Source of the DNA: Streptococcus sp. D7B5
GTDB lineage: Bacteria > Bacillota > Bacilli > Lactobacillales > Streptococcaceae
Assembly (NCBI RefSeq): GCF_029691405.1
Contig: NZ_CP121467.1
Location: 434,001 to 498,000, forward strand
DNA length: 64,000 nt
Reading direction: 5' to 3'
Positions within the stretch are counted from its first letter, which is position 1. Each line of letters begins with the position of its first letter. Position numbers and translations under genes: made by a program. This document shows, in pieces, positions 37,505 through 47,560 of the stretch. The notes under the pieces were generated by a model. It did no database searches. It had not been told where the DNA came from and saw only the letters and a list, made by a program, of their open reading frames with translations.

Positions 37505-38983
37505 ATGGTAAAGGAGTATGTCTTGAAGAAGTTAGATCAAAACCAAGCCCCAATTTATGAGGCCTTGGTCAAGCTACGCAAGAAAAGAATTGTCCCCTTT
37601 GATGTGCCAGGTCACAAGCGTGGACGAGGAAATCCAGAACTTGTCGAACTGTTAGGAGAAAAATGTGTTGGCATTGATGTCAATTCTATGAAACCCTTGG
37701 ATAATCTTGGTCATCCCATTTCGATTATTCGGGATGCGGAGGAATTAGCTGCGGATGCTTTTGGTGCAGCCCATGCCTTTCTCATGATTGGAGGTACAAC
37801 CTCATCAGTTCAAACCATGATTCTTTCCACCTGCAAGGCGGGAGATAAGATTATTCTTCCACGAAATGTCCACAAATCTGCTATCAATGCGTTGGTTCTA
37901 TGTGGTGCCATTCCCATCTATATCGAGATGAGTGTAGATCCCAAAATCGGCATCGCATTAGGACTTGAAAATGACCGTGTTGCCCAGGCAATTAAGGAGC
38001 ATCCAGATGCTAAAGCTATCCTAATCAACAATCCTACTTACTATGGGATTTGTTCGGATCTGAGAGGATTAACAGAGATGGCTCACGAAGTGGGCATGCT
38101 AGTTTTAGTGGATGAAGCTCATGGTGCGCATTTGCATTTTACAGATAAACTTCCAATTTCTGCTATGGATGCAGGTGCTGATATGGCGGCGGTCTCTATG
38201 CATAAGTCTGGTGGGAGTCTGACCCAAAGCTCCATTTTACTTATCGGGGAGCAGATGAATCCTGAATACGTTCGTCAGATTATCAACCTGACCCAGTCTA
38301 CATCAGCATCTTACCTGCTGATGGCAAGTCTCGATGTTTCTCGTAGAAACCTAGCCCTTCGTGGTAAAGAGTCCTTTGAGAAAGTTATTGAGTTATCTGA
38401 GTATGCTCGTCGTGAAATCAATGCCATCGGTGGCTACTACGCCTACTCAAAAGAGTTAATAGACGGTGTCTCGGTTTGTGATTTTGACGTGACTAAGTTA
38501 TCAGTCTACACTCAGGGGATTGGTTTAACAGGGATTGAAGTTTATGATCTCTTACGGGATGAATATGACATTCAGATCGAGTTTGGTGATATTGGCAATA
38601 TCTTAGCTTATATTTCCATTGGCGACCGCATCCAAGACATCGAGCGCTTAGTCGGTGCTTTGGCTGATATTAAGAGACTCTATTCTCGAGATGGGAAGGA
38701 CTTGATTGCTGGAGAATATATCCAGCCCGAGTTGGTGCTGTCTCCACAAGAAGCCTTCTATTCAGAAAGAAAAAGTTTAACCTTGGATGATTCTGTTGGA
38801 CAAGTCTGTGGGGAATTTGTCATGTGCTATCCTCCAGGGATACCAATCCTAGCACCAGGTGAACGGATTACACGAGAGATTGTGGATTATATACAATTCG
38901 CCAAGGAACGTGGTTGCTCCCTCCAAGGGACGGAAGATCCAGAAGTCAATCACATCAACATCATTGAGAGAAAGGAGAACTAG
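37505..38983 (+). CDS. speA: Orn/Lys/Arg decarboxylase, likely arginine decarboxylase of the polyamine operon
   Basis: 492 residues. VPGHKRGRG at the N-terminus, VDEAHGAHL and the PLP-binding Lys in SMHKSGGSLTQSS define the fold-type I basic amino acid decarboxylases (short, Bacillus SpeA-like form). The pneumococcal homologue is often labelled lysine decarboxylase (cad). Its place with aguA and aguB, which process agmatine, fits arginine as substrate, and published work on the pneumococcal gene points the same way as I recall. GAGGTG supports ATG 37505; a TTG six codons later also has AGGAG before it. The speE start abuts the stop. Confidence 0.88.
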   Translation: MVKEYVLKKLDQNQAPIYEALVKLRKKRIVPFDVPGHKRGRGNPELVELLGEKCVGIDVNSMKPLDNLGHPISIIRDAEELAADAFGAAHAFLMIGGTTSSVQTMILSTCKAGDKIILPRNVHKSAINALVLCGAIPIYIEMSVDPKIGIALGLENDRVAQAIKEHPDAKAILINNPTYYGICSDLRGLTEMAHEVGMLVLVDEAHGAHLHFTDKLPISAMDAGADMAAVSMHKSGGSLTQSSILLIGEQMNPEYVRQIINLTQSTSASYLLMASLDVSRRNLALRGKESFEKVIELSEYARREINAIGGYYAYSKELIDGVSVCDFDVTKLSVYTQGIGLTGIEVYDLLRDEYDIQIEFGDIGNILAYISIGDRIQDIERLVGALADIKRLYSRDGKDLIAGEYIQPELVLSPQEAFYSERKSLTLDDSVGQVCGEFVMCYPPGIPILAPGERITREIVDYIQFAKERGCSLQGTEDPEVNHINIIERKEN

Positions 38984-39844
38984 ATGGATTTATGGTTTTC
39001 TGAAGTTCATACTCCAGATGTGAAACTGTCCCTGAGAACAGCCAAGCAACTCTATGCTGGAAAAAGTGAGTGGCAGGATATTGAGGTATTAGATACACCA
39101 GCTTTTGGAAAGATATTGATCTTAAATGGCCATGTCTTGTTTTCAGATGCAGATGATTTTGTTTACAATGAAATGACCGTCCACGTACCCATGGCTGTCC
39201 ATCCGAATCCAAAGAAAGTATTGGTTATTGGGGGTGGTGACGGGGGTGTTGCCCAAGTATTAACACTCTATCCTGAACTGGAACAAATCGATATTGTGGA
39301 ACCGGATGAGATGTTGGTTGAAGTCTGTCGTGAGTATTTCCCAGACTTTGCTGCAGGGCTAGATGATCCTCGTGTTACCATTTACTACCAAAATGGGCTT
39401 CGTTTTTTACGAAACTGTGAGGATGATTACGATATCATTATCAACGATGCGACAGATCCATTTGGGCATACGGAAGGGCTTTTTACCAAGGAATTTTACG
39501 GGAACAGCTACAGAGCTTTGAAAGAAGATGGTATCATGATTTACCAGCATGGGAGTCCGTTTTTTGACGAGGATGAGTCAGCTTGCCGAAGCATGCACCG
39601 CAAGGTCAATCAAGCCTTTCCAATCAGCCGGGTCTATCAGGCCCATATCCCAACCAGTCCAGCGGGCTATTGGTTGTTTGGATTTGCATCGAAAAAATAC
39701 CACCCTGTCAAAGATTTTGACAAGGAAGGCTGGAAAAAACGCCAGCTTTTTACAGAATACTATACTGCAAACTTACATGTGGGAGCCTTTATGTTGCCTA
39801 AGTATGTTGAGGATATTTTAGAAGAAGAGGAAGGAAAAAAATGA
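38984..39844 (+). CDS. speE: Spermidine synthase
   Basis: 286 residues. LWFSEVHTPDVKLSLR opens the N-terminal beta domain; the aminopropyltransferase core has GGGDGG (VIGGGDGGVAQ), DIVEPDE and NDATDPFGH with the catalytic Asp. It would transfer aminopropyl from decarboxylated SAM to putrescine. No SAM decarboxylase is in the operon, so its donor must come from elsewhere or its reaction differs. It overlaps the next gene by 4 bp (ATGA). Confidence 0.93.
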   Translation: MDLWFSEVHTPDVKLSLRTAKQLYAGKSEWQDIEVLDTPAFGKILILNGHVLFSDADDFVYNEMTVHVPMAVHPNPKKVLVIGGGDGGVAQVLTLYPELEQIDIVEPDEMLVEVCREYFPDFAAGLDDPRVTIYYQNGLRFLRNCEDDYDIIINDATDPFGHTEGLFTKEFYGNSYRALKEDGIMIYQHGSPFFDEDESACRSMHRKVNQAFPISRVYQAHIPTSPAGYWLFGFASKKYHPVKDFDKEGWKKRQLFTEYYTANLHVGAFMLPKYVEDILEEEEGKK

Positions 39845-41100
39845 GTCGTTTATTAGTTATCGGATGTGGGGGCGTTGCCCAAGTTGCTATTTCAAAGATT
39901 TGCCAAGATAGCGAAACATTTACAGAGATTATGATTGCTAGTCGTACTAAGTCAAAATGTGATGACTTGAAAGCTAAATTAGAAGGCACAACAAGTACAA
40001 AGATTGAGACAGCTGCTCTTGATGCTGACAAGGTTCAAGAAGTGATTGCCTTGATTGAAAGCTACAAACCAGAAGCTGTTTTGAATGTAGCACTCCCATA
40101 TCAAGACTTGACTATTATGGACGCTTGTTTAGCAACAGGAGTCCACTATATTGACACAGCCAACTACGAAGCTGAGGACACAGAAGACCCTGAATGGCGT
40201 GCGATTTATGAAAAACGCTGCAAGGAGCTTGGTTTTACAGCTTACTTTGACTACTCATGGCAATGGGCTTATCAGGAAAAATTTAAAGAAGCAGGCTTGA
40301 CCGCTCTGCTTGGATCTGGTTTTGACCCAGGTGTGACCAGCGTCTTTTCTGCTTACGCACTTAAACACTATTTTGATGAAATCCACTATATCGACATTTT
40401 AGACTGTAATGGTGGTGACCACGGTTATCCATTTGCAACAAACTTTAACCCAGAAATCAATCTCCGCGAGGTTTCTGCGCCAGGTTCTTACTGGGAAGAT
40501 GGAAAATGGGTCGAAGTTGAAGCTATGTCTATCAAACGTGAGTATGATTTCCCACAAGTTGGACAGAAAGACATGTATCTCCTTCACCATGAAGAAATCG
40601 AATCACTGGCAAAAAATATTCCAGGCGTTAAACGGATTCGTTTCTTTATGACTTTTGGTCAATCCTATCTAACGCATATGAAATGCTTGGAAAACGTTGG
40701 TCTCCTTCGTACGGATGCTATTAACTTCAACGGACAAGAAATAGTGCCAATCCAATTCTTAAAAGCCTTGCTTCCAGACCCTGCAAGCCTTGGCCCACGC
40801 ACTGTTGGAAAAACCAATATCGGTTGTATCTTTACAGGTGTCAAAGACGGAGTTGAAAAGACCATCTACATCTACAATGTTTGCGACCATCAGGAATGTT
40901 ACGCTGAGGTTGGCTCCCAAGCTATTTCTTACACGACTGGAGTTCCAGCTATGATTGGAACAAAATTAGTTATGAACGGTACTTGGAAACAACCTGGAGT
41001 TTACAACCTTGAAGAGTTGGATCCAGATCCATTTATGGAAGCTTTGAATGAGTACGGCTTGCCTTGGGTTGTGGTTGAAAACCCTCAAATGGTGGACTAA
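39841..41100 (+). CDS. Carboxynorspermidine/carboxyspermidine dehydrogenase (saccharopine dehydrogenase family)
   Basis: 419 residues. A Rossmann nucleotide-binding start LLVIGCGGVAQVA and the saccharopine-dehydrogenase-like layout (LNVALPYQDLTIMDACLATG, GSGFDPGVTSVF) match carboxyspermidine dehydrogenases, which join a diamine to aspartate semialdehyde with NADPH. Its product is the substrate of NspC, encoded directly after it with a one-base overlap. It is frequently mislabelled saccharopine dehydrogenase/lys1; the context makes lysine breakdown unlikely. Confidence 0.9.
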   Translation: MSRLLVIGCGGVAQVAISKICQDSETFTEIMIASRTKSKCDDLKAKLEGTTSTKIETAALDADKVQEVIALIESYKPEAVLNVALPYQDLTIMDACLATGVHYIDTANYEAEDTEDPEWRAIYEKRCKELGFTAYFDYSWQWAYQEKFKEAGLTALLGSGFDPGVTSVFSAYALKHYFDEIHYIDILDCNGGDHGYPFATNFNPEINLREVSAPGSYWEDGKWVEVEAMSIKREYDFPQVGQKDMYLLHHEEIESLAKNIPGVKRIRFFMTFGQSYLTHMKCLENVGLLRTDAINFNGQEIVPIQFLKALLPDPASLGPRTVGKTNIGCIFTGVKDGVEKTIYIYNVCDHQECYAEVGSQAISYTTGVPAMIGTKLVMNGTWKQPGVYNLEELDPDPFMEALNEYGLPWVVVENPQMVD

Positions 41101-42227
41101 TGAAGTTAGAACAAGTACCCACACCAGCTTATGTCATTGACTTGGCCAAGTTAGAAGCCAACTGCCGTATTTTACAATATGTTCAGGAAGAAGCGGGCTG
41201 CAAGGTTTTACTGGCCCAGAAGGCTTATTCTCTCTACAAAACCTACCCCATGATTAGCCAGTATCTATCTGGTACAACGGCTAGTGGACTCTATGAGGCT
41301 AAACTAGCACGAGAAGAGTTTCCAGGGGAAGTCCATGTATTTGCACCTGCTTTCAAGGATGCAGACTTGGAGGAATTGCTGGAAATAACGGACCATATCG
41401 TCTTCAACTCAGAGAGACAGTTGCGTAAACATGGTCCTCGTTGCCGAGAGGCTGGTATCAGTGTCGGTTTGCGCCTCAACCCTCAATGTTCTACCCAAGG
41501 TGATCACGCGCTCTATGACCCTTGTGCTCCGGGATCTCGGTTTGGAGTTACTTTAGACAAGATACCGAGTGATTTGCTGGACTTAGTAGATGGTCTTCAT
41601 TTTCATACCCTTTGTGAGCAGGGGGCAGATGATTTAGAAACAACTTTGAAAGCTGTAGAAGCGCAGTTTGGACCTTATTTATATAAGGTCAAATGGCTCA
41701 ATATGGGTGGAGGACACCACATAACGAGAGAAGACTATGATGTGGATTTGCTGACTTCTGAAATCAAGCGTATCCGAGAAACTTACAATCTTGAAGTCTA
41801 TATCGAGCCGGGTGAAGCTATTGCGCTCAATGCGGGTTCTCTAGCAACTGAAGTATTGGACATTGTCGAAAACGGTATGGATATTTTGGTTTTAGATGCC
41901 TCCGCGACCTGCCATATGCCAGATGTACTTGAAATGCCCTATCGTCCACCTTTGAGAAATGGATTTGAACCGCAGGAAAAAGCCCATACCTATAGACTTT
42001 CTTCCAATACCTGTCTGACGGGTGATGTGATTGGTGATTATAGTTTTGAAAATCCAGTCCAAATCGGTGATAGACTTTACTTTGAAGACATGGCAATCTA
42101 CTCCTTTGTCAAAAATAATACCTTTAACGGTATTGGCTTGCCAAGTCTCTATCTTATGGACGAGCAGGGTGACTGCAGCTTAGTCAAAGCCTTTGGCTAT
42201 CAAGACTTTAAAGGGAGATTATCATGA
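41100..42227 (+). CDS. nspC: Carboxynorspermidine/carboxyspermidine decarboxylase
   Basis: 375 residues of an alanine-racemase-fold (fold III) PLP decarboxylase. The Lys in LLAQKAYS is the expected PLP anchor; [20 protein letters not shown] and the C-terminal SSNTCLTGD with the catalytic Cys are typical. It decarboxylates carboxyspermidine to spermidine, completing the SAM-independent route. It overlaps both neighbours by 1-4 bp, so it is strictly co-translated. Confidence 0.93.
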   Translation: MKLEQVPTPAYVIDLAKLEANCRILQYVQEEAGCKVLLAQKAYSLYKTYPMISQYLSGTTASGLYEAKLAREEFPGEVHVFAPAFKDADLEELLEITDHIVFNSERQLRKHGPRCREAGISVGLRLNPQCSTQGDHALYDPCAPGSRFGVTLDKIPSDLLDLVDGLHFHTLCEQGADDLETTLKAVEAQFGPYLYKVKWLNMGGGHHITREDYDVDLLTSEIKRIRETYNLEVYIEPGEAIALNAGSLATEVLDIVENGMDILVLDASATCHMPDVLEMPYRPPLRNGFEPQEKAHTYRLSSNTCLTGDVIGDYSFENPVQIGDRLYFEDMAIYSFVKNNTFNGIGLPSLYLMDEQGDCSLVKAFGYQDFKGRLS

Positions 42228-43309
42228 TAGAAACTCCGAAAAAAGCAGGCTATCGTATGCCAGCAGAGTACGAACCCCATCATGGCACCCTCATGATATG
42301 GCCGACTCGACCAGGTTCATGGCCTTTTCAAGGAAAGGCTGCTAAAAGAGCATTTACTCAGATTATCAAGACCATAGCAGAAGTGGAAAGAGTCTATCTT
42401 TTGGTGGAGCAGGACCATCTATCTGAAGCTCAATCCTATCTTGGAGACAAGGTTGTTTATTTAGATATTCCTACTAATGATGCCTGGGCGCGTGATACTG
42501 GGCCAACCATTCTCGTCAATGAAAAAAGAGAAAAGTTGGCAGTCGATTGGTCTTTTAATGCCTGGGGTGGTACAGTCGATGGCCTCTACCAAGATTATGA
42601 AGATGATGACCAAGTAGCCAGTCGTTTTGCTGAGGCATTGGAAATGCCTGTTTACGATGCCAAACCTTTTGTACTGGAAGGCGGGGCAATCCAAAGCGAT
42701 GGTCAAGGGACCATTCTTGTGACTGAAAGTTGCCTACTAAGCGCTGGTCGCAATCCTCATCTCAGTAAAGAGGAAATCGAAAACACCTTATTAGAGAGCC
42801 TTGGCGCTGAAAAAGTTATCTGGCTGCCTTATGGTATTTATCAGGACGAAACCAATGAACACGTTGACAATGTTGCCGCTTTCGTTGGTCCTGCAGAACT
42901 TGTCTTGGCTTGGACAGATGACCAGAACGATCCCCAGTATGCTATGTCTGTAGCTGATTTAGCTCTTTTAGAGAAGGAAACGGATGCAAAAGGTCGTCCA
43001 TTCACTATTCATAAATTGCCAATCCCAGCGCTTCATCAAGTTGTAACCGAAGATGATTTGCCAGGCTACATCTATGAAGAAGGGGAAGAAGAGCGTTATG
43101 CAGGTGAACGTCTTGCAGCTTCCTATGTCAATTTTTATATTGCCAACAAGTCTGTCTTAGTGCCCCAGTTTGAGGATGTAAACGACCAAGTGGCCCTAGA
43201 TATCCTCAGCAAGTGTTTCCCAGACCGTAAAGTTGTCGGAATTCCAGCCAGAGATATTCTATTAGGTGGTGGCAATATCCACTGTATCACCCAACAAATC
43301 CCAGAATAG
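42224..43309 (+). CDS. aguA: Agmatine deiminase
   Basis: 361 residues. [50 protein letters not shown] and the C-terminal catalytic Cys in [13 protein letters not shown] are the guanidine-modifying enzyme signatures. It hydrolyses agmatine to N-carbamoylputrescine and ammonia. It overlaps nspC by 4 bp, and aguB follows 9 bp later. Confidence 0.96.
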   Translation: MIETPKKAGYRMPAEYEPHHGTLMIWPTRPGSWPFQGKAAKRAFTQIIKTIAEVERVYLLVEQDHLSEAQSYLGDKVVYLDIPTNDAWARDTGPTILVNEKREKLAVDWSFNAWGGTVDGLYQDYEDDDQVASRFAEALEMPVYDAKPFVLEGGAIQSDGQGTILVTESCLLSAGRNPHLSKEEIENTLLESLGAEKVIWLPYGIYQDETNEHVDNVAAFVGPAELVLAWTDDQNDPQYAMSVADLALLEKETDAKGRPFTIHKLPIPALHQVVTEDDLPGYIYEEGEEERYAGERLAASYVNFYIANKSVLVPQFEDVNDQVALDILSKCFPDRKVVGIPARDILLGGGNIHCITQQIPE

Positions 43310-43318
43310 GAGAAAAAG

Positions 43319-44194
43319 ATGAGAAATGTTAGAGTTGCAGCAATCCAGATGCAATGTGCTAAGGATGTAGCAACAAATATCCAAACAGCGGAACGTCTAG
43401 TACGTCAAGCTACGGAACAAGGCGCACAAATCATCCTCTTACCCGAGTTGTTTGAACGCCCCTATTTCTGTCAGGAACGCCAGTATGACTACTACCAATA
43501 TGCTCAGTCAGTGACAGAAAATACCGCCATCCAGCATTTTAAAGTGATTGCTAAGGAACTACAGGTTGTTCTGCCGATTAGTTTCTACGAAAAAGATGGC
43601 AATGTCTTGTATAACTCTATTGCCGTTATTGATGCAGATGGAGACATGCTGGGCGTTTATCGAAAGACCCACATACCAGATGACCATTATTATCAAGAAA
43701 AGTTTTATTTTACGCCTGGTAACACTGGTTTCAAGGTCTGGGATACTCGCTACGCTAAGATTGGGATTGGCATCTGTTGGGATCAATGGTTCCCTGAAAC
43801 AGCGCGCTGTCTTGCGTTGAATGGGGCAGAATTGCTCTTTTACCCAACCGCTATCGGTTCAGAGCCTATCTTAGATACGGATAGTTGTGGTCACTGGCAA
43901 CGTACCATGCAAGGGCACGCAGCAGCAAATATTGTCCCAGTTATTGCAGCCAATCGTTACGGTTTGGAAGAAGTCACTCCTAGTGAGGAAAATGGTGGAC
44001 AAAGTTCCAGTCTTGACTTCTACGGTTCCTCCTTTATGACGGATGAAACAGGAGCTATTTTAGAGAAAGCTGAAAGACAAGGTGAAGCTGTTCTGTTAGC
44101 CACTTATGACCTGGATAAGGGAGCAAGTGAACGCCTCAACTGGGGACTGTTTCGTGATAGGAGACCCGAAATGTACCAACGAATTACGAACTAG
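43319..44194 (+). CDS. aguB: N-carbamoylputrescine amidohydrolase
   Basis: 291 residues of the nitrilase superfamily. The catalytic Glu is in LLPELFERPYF, the Lys in YRKTHIPDD and the Cys in GICWDQWFPE. It hydrolyses N-carbamoylputrescine to putrescine, CO2 and ammonia, the step after AguA. Last gene of the polyamine operon; a hairpin region follows. Confidence 0.96.
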   Translation: MRNVRVAAIQMQCAKDVATNIQTAERLVRQATEQGAQIILLPELFERPYFCQERQYDYYQYAQSVTENTAIQHFKVIAKELQVVLPISFYEKDGNVLYNSIAVIDADGDMLGVYRKTHIPDDHYYQEKFYFTPGNTGFKVWDTRYAKIGIGICWDQWFPETARCLALNGAELLFYPTAIGSEPILDTDSCGHWQRTMQGHAAANIVPVIAANRYGLEEVTPSEENGGQSSSLDFYGSSFMTDETGAILEKAERQGEAVLLATYDLDKGASERLNWGLFRDRRPEMYQRITN

Positions 44195-44227
44195 AAGGTA
44201 ACTTTCATAATAAACTTTTGATATTCA

Positions 44228-44277
44228 CACCTGTCTTACAAAAATGTAAGATAGGCTTTTTAAATGTAAGATAGGTG
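44228..44277 (+). terminator. Terminator with an alternative pairing partner after aguB
   Basis: CACCTGTCTTACA (44228-44240) can pair with TGTAAGATAGG at 44245-44255, giving a hairpin followed by CTTTTT. It can also pair with a second, longer copy TGTAAGATAGGTG at 44265-44277. The two pairings exclude each other. Confidence 0.6.
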
Positions 44278-44338
44278 TACGATTATACGCGGAAATGTAT
44301 GCTATACTCTATGTAGATTAAAAAGAAAGAGGTTTATT

Positions 44339-45076
44339 ATGAAAAAATGGAATGCAACGCAGTTGAAGTATCTGATGGCGGCAGTAATGGTTCTGGACCA
44401 TATCCCTCATATCACCGGAATCGTTTCTCCTTTGTGGGAAGGTATCTTTCACGCCTTGACCCGTTGTGTGGGAGTTTGGTTTGCCTATATAGCTATGGAA
44501 GGTTTTATCTATACTCGAAACTTGAAAAACTACCTCATCCGTCTCTGGTCTTGGGCGCTGATCATGTTTGCTGGAAATAGCCTTCTCAATGCCCTATTTG
44601 CAACCAAAGGAGTAATGGTCAATAATAATATTTTCTTTACTTTGGCCATCGGTGTCACCATGCTTTGGCTTGGTTTTCCCAGCAAAGCGCTGGATAAAAA
44701 AGAGAAGTTGTGGCGTCGGATTGGGGTTGCAGGTCTCTTGATTTTCGGTTGTCTTTTTACTGAGGGTGGTATCACCATGCTACCATTTCTCTTGATTAGT
44801 TACTCTTGCCGAAATCGCAAGGGCTTGCGAAATCTCCTATATGCCTTTCTGTGGGCCTTCTTGTTAGTGACTTCCATCCAAATTTACGACACTTGGCACC
44901 AAACACTAGAAATGATGCTTTACAATTCTGACTGGCTCTTTGTCACCGTCTTTCCTTTTATGGCCTTGTATAATGGACAGCGAGGAAAAGAAACAAGTTG
45001 GAGTAAATATTTCTTTTATATTTTCTACCCAGCTCATCTATGGATCATAACCTTGATTGCTTATTTGGTTAAATAG
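44339..45076 (+). CDS. TraX-family membrane protein
   Basis: 245 residues with seven or eight membrane helices. The opening LKYLMAAVMVLDHIPH, with the conserved LMxxDH, matches TraX (F-pilin acetylase-like, acyltransferase-3 related) proteins that are chromosomal in many Firmicutes. It probably acetylates or modifies a cell-surface molecule; the substrate is unknown. Own promoter (TATACT, GCTATACTCTATG) and RBS AAAGAGG. Confidence 0.82.
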   Translation: MKKWNATQLKYLMAAVMVLDHIPHITGIVSPLWEGIFHALTRCVGVWFAYIAMEGFIYTRNLKNYLIRLWSWALIMFAGNSLLNALFATKGVMVNNNIFFTLAIGVTMLWLGFPSKALDKKEKLWRRIGVAGLLIFGCLFTEGGITMLPFLLISYSCRNRKGLRNLLYAFLWAFLLVTSIQIYDTWHQTLEMMLYNSDWLFVTVFPFMALYNGQRGKETSWSKYFFYIFYPAHLWIITLIAYLVK

Positions 45077-45182
45077 ATTCAACATTCATTAGCTCCTTCC
45101 TGCTTAAAATGTGAGAGGAGCTTTTCTGTATCTGGAATTCCTAACAAAACATGTTATAATAGTTTTAGAAAGGACGAGGTTT

Positions 45183-45881
45183 ATGGCGAGCATTCTTGTA
45201 ATTGAAGATAATAATGAAATCCAGGAAATTTTAAGAACCCTTCTTGCAGAGGAACACGAGGTTCTTCAAGCATTTTCTGGCACAGAAGGTATCATGCAAT
45301 TTGATAAAGGTGGCATTGATCTCGTTTTGCTAGATATCATGCTCCCTGGGAAAAATGGCGACCAAGTCTTGCAAGCTATTCGACAAACTAGTCAGACTCC
45401 GGTCATCATGCTTACTGCTTTGAGTGATAAAAAGCTTATCAGCCAATATCTCTTAGATGGTGCCAATGATTATATAGTAAAACCTTTTGATTTGGACGAA
45501 GTCTTTGCCAGAGTCACTGTGCAATTACGCCAAAGTGGTGAACATCAGTCAGAAGATCGAAGAGAAATTGATAATCTCGTACAAAACTTTAAAAATATCC
45601 AGTTCGATGCGGATAGTTTTGAAATAAGTAGCACAACTGAAACCATTCGCCTTGCAAAGAAAGAGTGCCAGATTCTCCAAATGTTGCTCCAGCATCCTAA
45701 AAAGATCTTCACCAAGGAAGAACTCTATGAATTAATTTGGGAAGAAAGTTACCTGCCTGGAGACAATACGCTCAACACCCATCTAAGCAATCTCCGTAAA
45801 AAACTGCATCAACTGGATCCAAATCACGAGTACATCGAAACCATTTGGGGAGTTGGTGTTCGATTAAAAGGAGATAAGTAA
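45183..45881 (+). CDS. OmpR/PhoB-family response regulator
   Basis: 232 residues from the ATG after AAAGGACGAGG; the longer in-frame start is unsupported. Receiver domain with phospho-acceptor Asp51 (VLLDIMLPG) and conserved Lys in YIVKPFD; C-terminal winged helix ending NLRKKLHQ...WGVGVRLKGDK. Overlaps the sensor kinase by one base (TAATG). The convergent ABC exporter genes just downstream are the obvious target candidates. Confidence 0.92.
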   Translation: MASILVIEDNNEIQEILRTLLAEEHEVLQAFSGTEGIMQFDKGGIDLVLLDIMLPGKNGDQVLQAIRQTSQTPVIMLTALSDKKLISQYLLDGANDYIVKPFDLDEVFARVTVQLRQSGEHQSEDRREIDNLVQNFKNIQFDADSFEISSTTETIRLAKKECQILQMLLQHPKKIFTKEELYELIWEESYLPGDNTLNTHLSNLRKKLHQLDPNHEYIETIWGVGVRLKGDK

Positions 45882-46759
45882 TGATTTACATTTTGATATC
45901 TATATTGCTCCTCATTAACATCATTTTGGCGATTTCTTTGATTCGCTATCATATAGCAATTAGAGATTTAAGCAGACAAATCGAAGAAAAGATTCGCTCT
46001 GGTAGCATGAAGAGGATCGGTGTAAATTTCTTTTCAAAGACCATTTTGCGTCTACATAACCAAATTGAGAATCTATTTCAAGAAGTGGAGCAAAACCAGC
46101 TAATCATGAAGCGTGAAAAACACACTCTAGATATGGCGATCAGTAATATCGCTCATGATATTCGGACACCTTTGACAATCGCTTCAGGATATACTCAGCA
46201 ACTAATAAAACATCCCGATAATAGTGCAGAAACCTTAAAAAAAATAGTTCATCATCAGGATTTGGTTTCCAAACGTTTGGAGGCTCTCCTCGAATACCGT
46301 CATTTGATGGAAGGAGCAGTCAAACCAAAACTGGAAGAACTTGATTTATCTACTTTTATAACGAAAAAGACTTTAGCTTATTACGACGTTTTTCAATCAT
46401 CACAGATTGTTCTTGATTTTAACGTTGAACCAGGATTGAAAACGACGACTGATGAGGACTTGCTTGATCGAATTATACAAAACCTTCTTGGAAATGTTCT
46501 CAAGCACGGCAAGGAGAAGGCTCGACTTTCTTTGAAAAAGGAAGACAATAGCCTTGTTTTGAAAATTGATAACCTAGTCAAAAAATCTATCAAGAATATA
46601 GACAATCTCAGCAATCGTTTTTATTCTGAAAATATGTCAGATACCGAAGAATCCTCTGGTTTAGGTCTCTATATTACTGAGGAATTGGTTCATCTTCTTG
46701 GAGCGGAAATGAAGCTAGCCACTGATGGAGAATGGTTTTCAGTCTTTATTTATCTTTAA
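45881..46759 (+). CDS. Sensor histidine kinase with a minimal sensor
   Basis: 292 residues. Only one membrane helix (about 2-22) and no extracellular domain, then a coiled-coil linker. The H box is AISNIAHDIRTPLT, the N box QNLLGNVLKHGK and the G box SSGLGLYITEELV. Kinases of this short type often need a partner ABC transporter to sense cell-wall antibiotics or lantibiotics. Here a two-gene ABC transporter lies directly beyond, convergently. Confidence 0.9.
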   Translation: MIYILISILLLINIILAISLIRYHIAIRDLSRQIEEKIRSGSMKRIGVNFFSKTILRLHNQIENLFQEVEQNQLIMKREKHTLDMAISNIAHDIRTPLTIASGYTQQLIKHPDNSAETLKKIVHHQDLVSKRLEALLEYRHLMEGAVKPKLEELDLSTFITKKTLAYYDVFQSSQIVLDFNVEPGLKTTTDEDLLDRIIQNLLGNVLKHGKEKARLSLKKEDNSLVLKIDNLVKKSIKNIDNLSNRFYSENMSDTEESSGLGLYITEELVHLLGAEMKLATDGEWFSVFIYL

Positions 46760-46767
46760 CAGAAGAA

Positions 46768-46798
46768 ACCTCCTCTATATCCTAGAGGAGGTCCTTTT
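46768..46798. terminator. Bidirectional terminator, histidine kinase / ABC permease
   Basis: CCTCCTCT / AGAGGAGG with loop ATATCCT, between convergent genes. Confidence 0.85.
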
Positions 46799-47550
46799 TA
46801 TAAGCTTTTCTTCTTGAAAATAATCAGTCCACTGAAAGAGAAGAAAAGTATGACTGTTACGCAAACCGTGATGGTATAGAGAATAGCTTGACTATTAGTA
46901 GTCATAGCATAGGCAAAATCTAGAATTAAATATCGAAGAATTTCAATGTCTGGGAAAACAAGAATTGGAATAGAAACGACAATAGAGCTAATCAGATAAC
47001 CAATAAATACGGCAAGATAAGAATGAGTTAGGTAGAGAATAAAGGAGACAATCGAAAGCCAAGCGAGTAGGCATAGAAATTGAAGGGAAATCGTCAAGAG
47101 GAGATTAGTAACAAAACCATCAGGCATTGTACCAAGTCCGTTTAGTAGAGTCGCGGGAATAAAGGCAATCACAAGACTGGTGATGAGTTGTAAGAGAGCG
47201 ATACTTGCTAGTACAAAGAATTTAGCAAGGAAAAATTCTGTACGAGAAACGCCAACTGTCAAACTATTTTTATAAAGCTTGCCGATTAAATCGACCCCAA
47301 GAACTAAACACACTAGAATAATACAGAGGAAAACGAGGTTTGAGCCGTTATTTGACGCGTTGATTAGAGCTTCTATCCCATTCCAACCATGGGTAGGAAG
47401 CTCAGGTGGTGCTGCCTGAACTGACATTAGATGCCCTGTAGCTCCAATAGTAGCACCCAGTAACATAAGTACAAAGAGAATGAATTCTGTAATCCAGAAT
47501 CCTTTTGAGCGGAAAAGACGGTAAAAATCTGCTTGAATGGTATGTATCAT
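46798..47550 (-). CDS. ABC-2 type transporter permease
   Basis: 250 residues with six membrane helices, opening IQADFYRLFRSKGFWITEF as in lantibiotic-immunity type (EcsB/ABC2) permeases. The preceding ATP-binding gene ends 10 bp upstream, forming an exporter. Together with the convergent two-component system it looks like a cell-envelope stress or bacteriocin resistance module. Confidence 0.87.
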   Translation of the reverse strand: MIHTIQADFYRLFRSKGFWITEFILFVLMLLGATIGATGHLMSVQAAPPELPTHGWNGIEALINASNNGSNLVFLCIILVCLVLGVDLIGKLYKNSLTVGVSRTEFFLAKFFVLASIALLQLITSLVIAFIPATLLNGLGTMPDGFVTNLLLTISLQFLCLLAWLSIVSFILYLTHSYLAVFIGYLISSIVVSIPILVFPDIEILRYLILDFAYAMTTNSQAILYTITVCVTVILFFSFSGLIIFKKKSL

Positions 47551-47560
47551 GATTTTTCTC

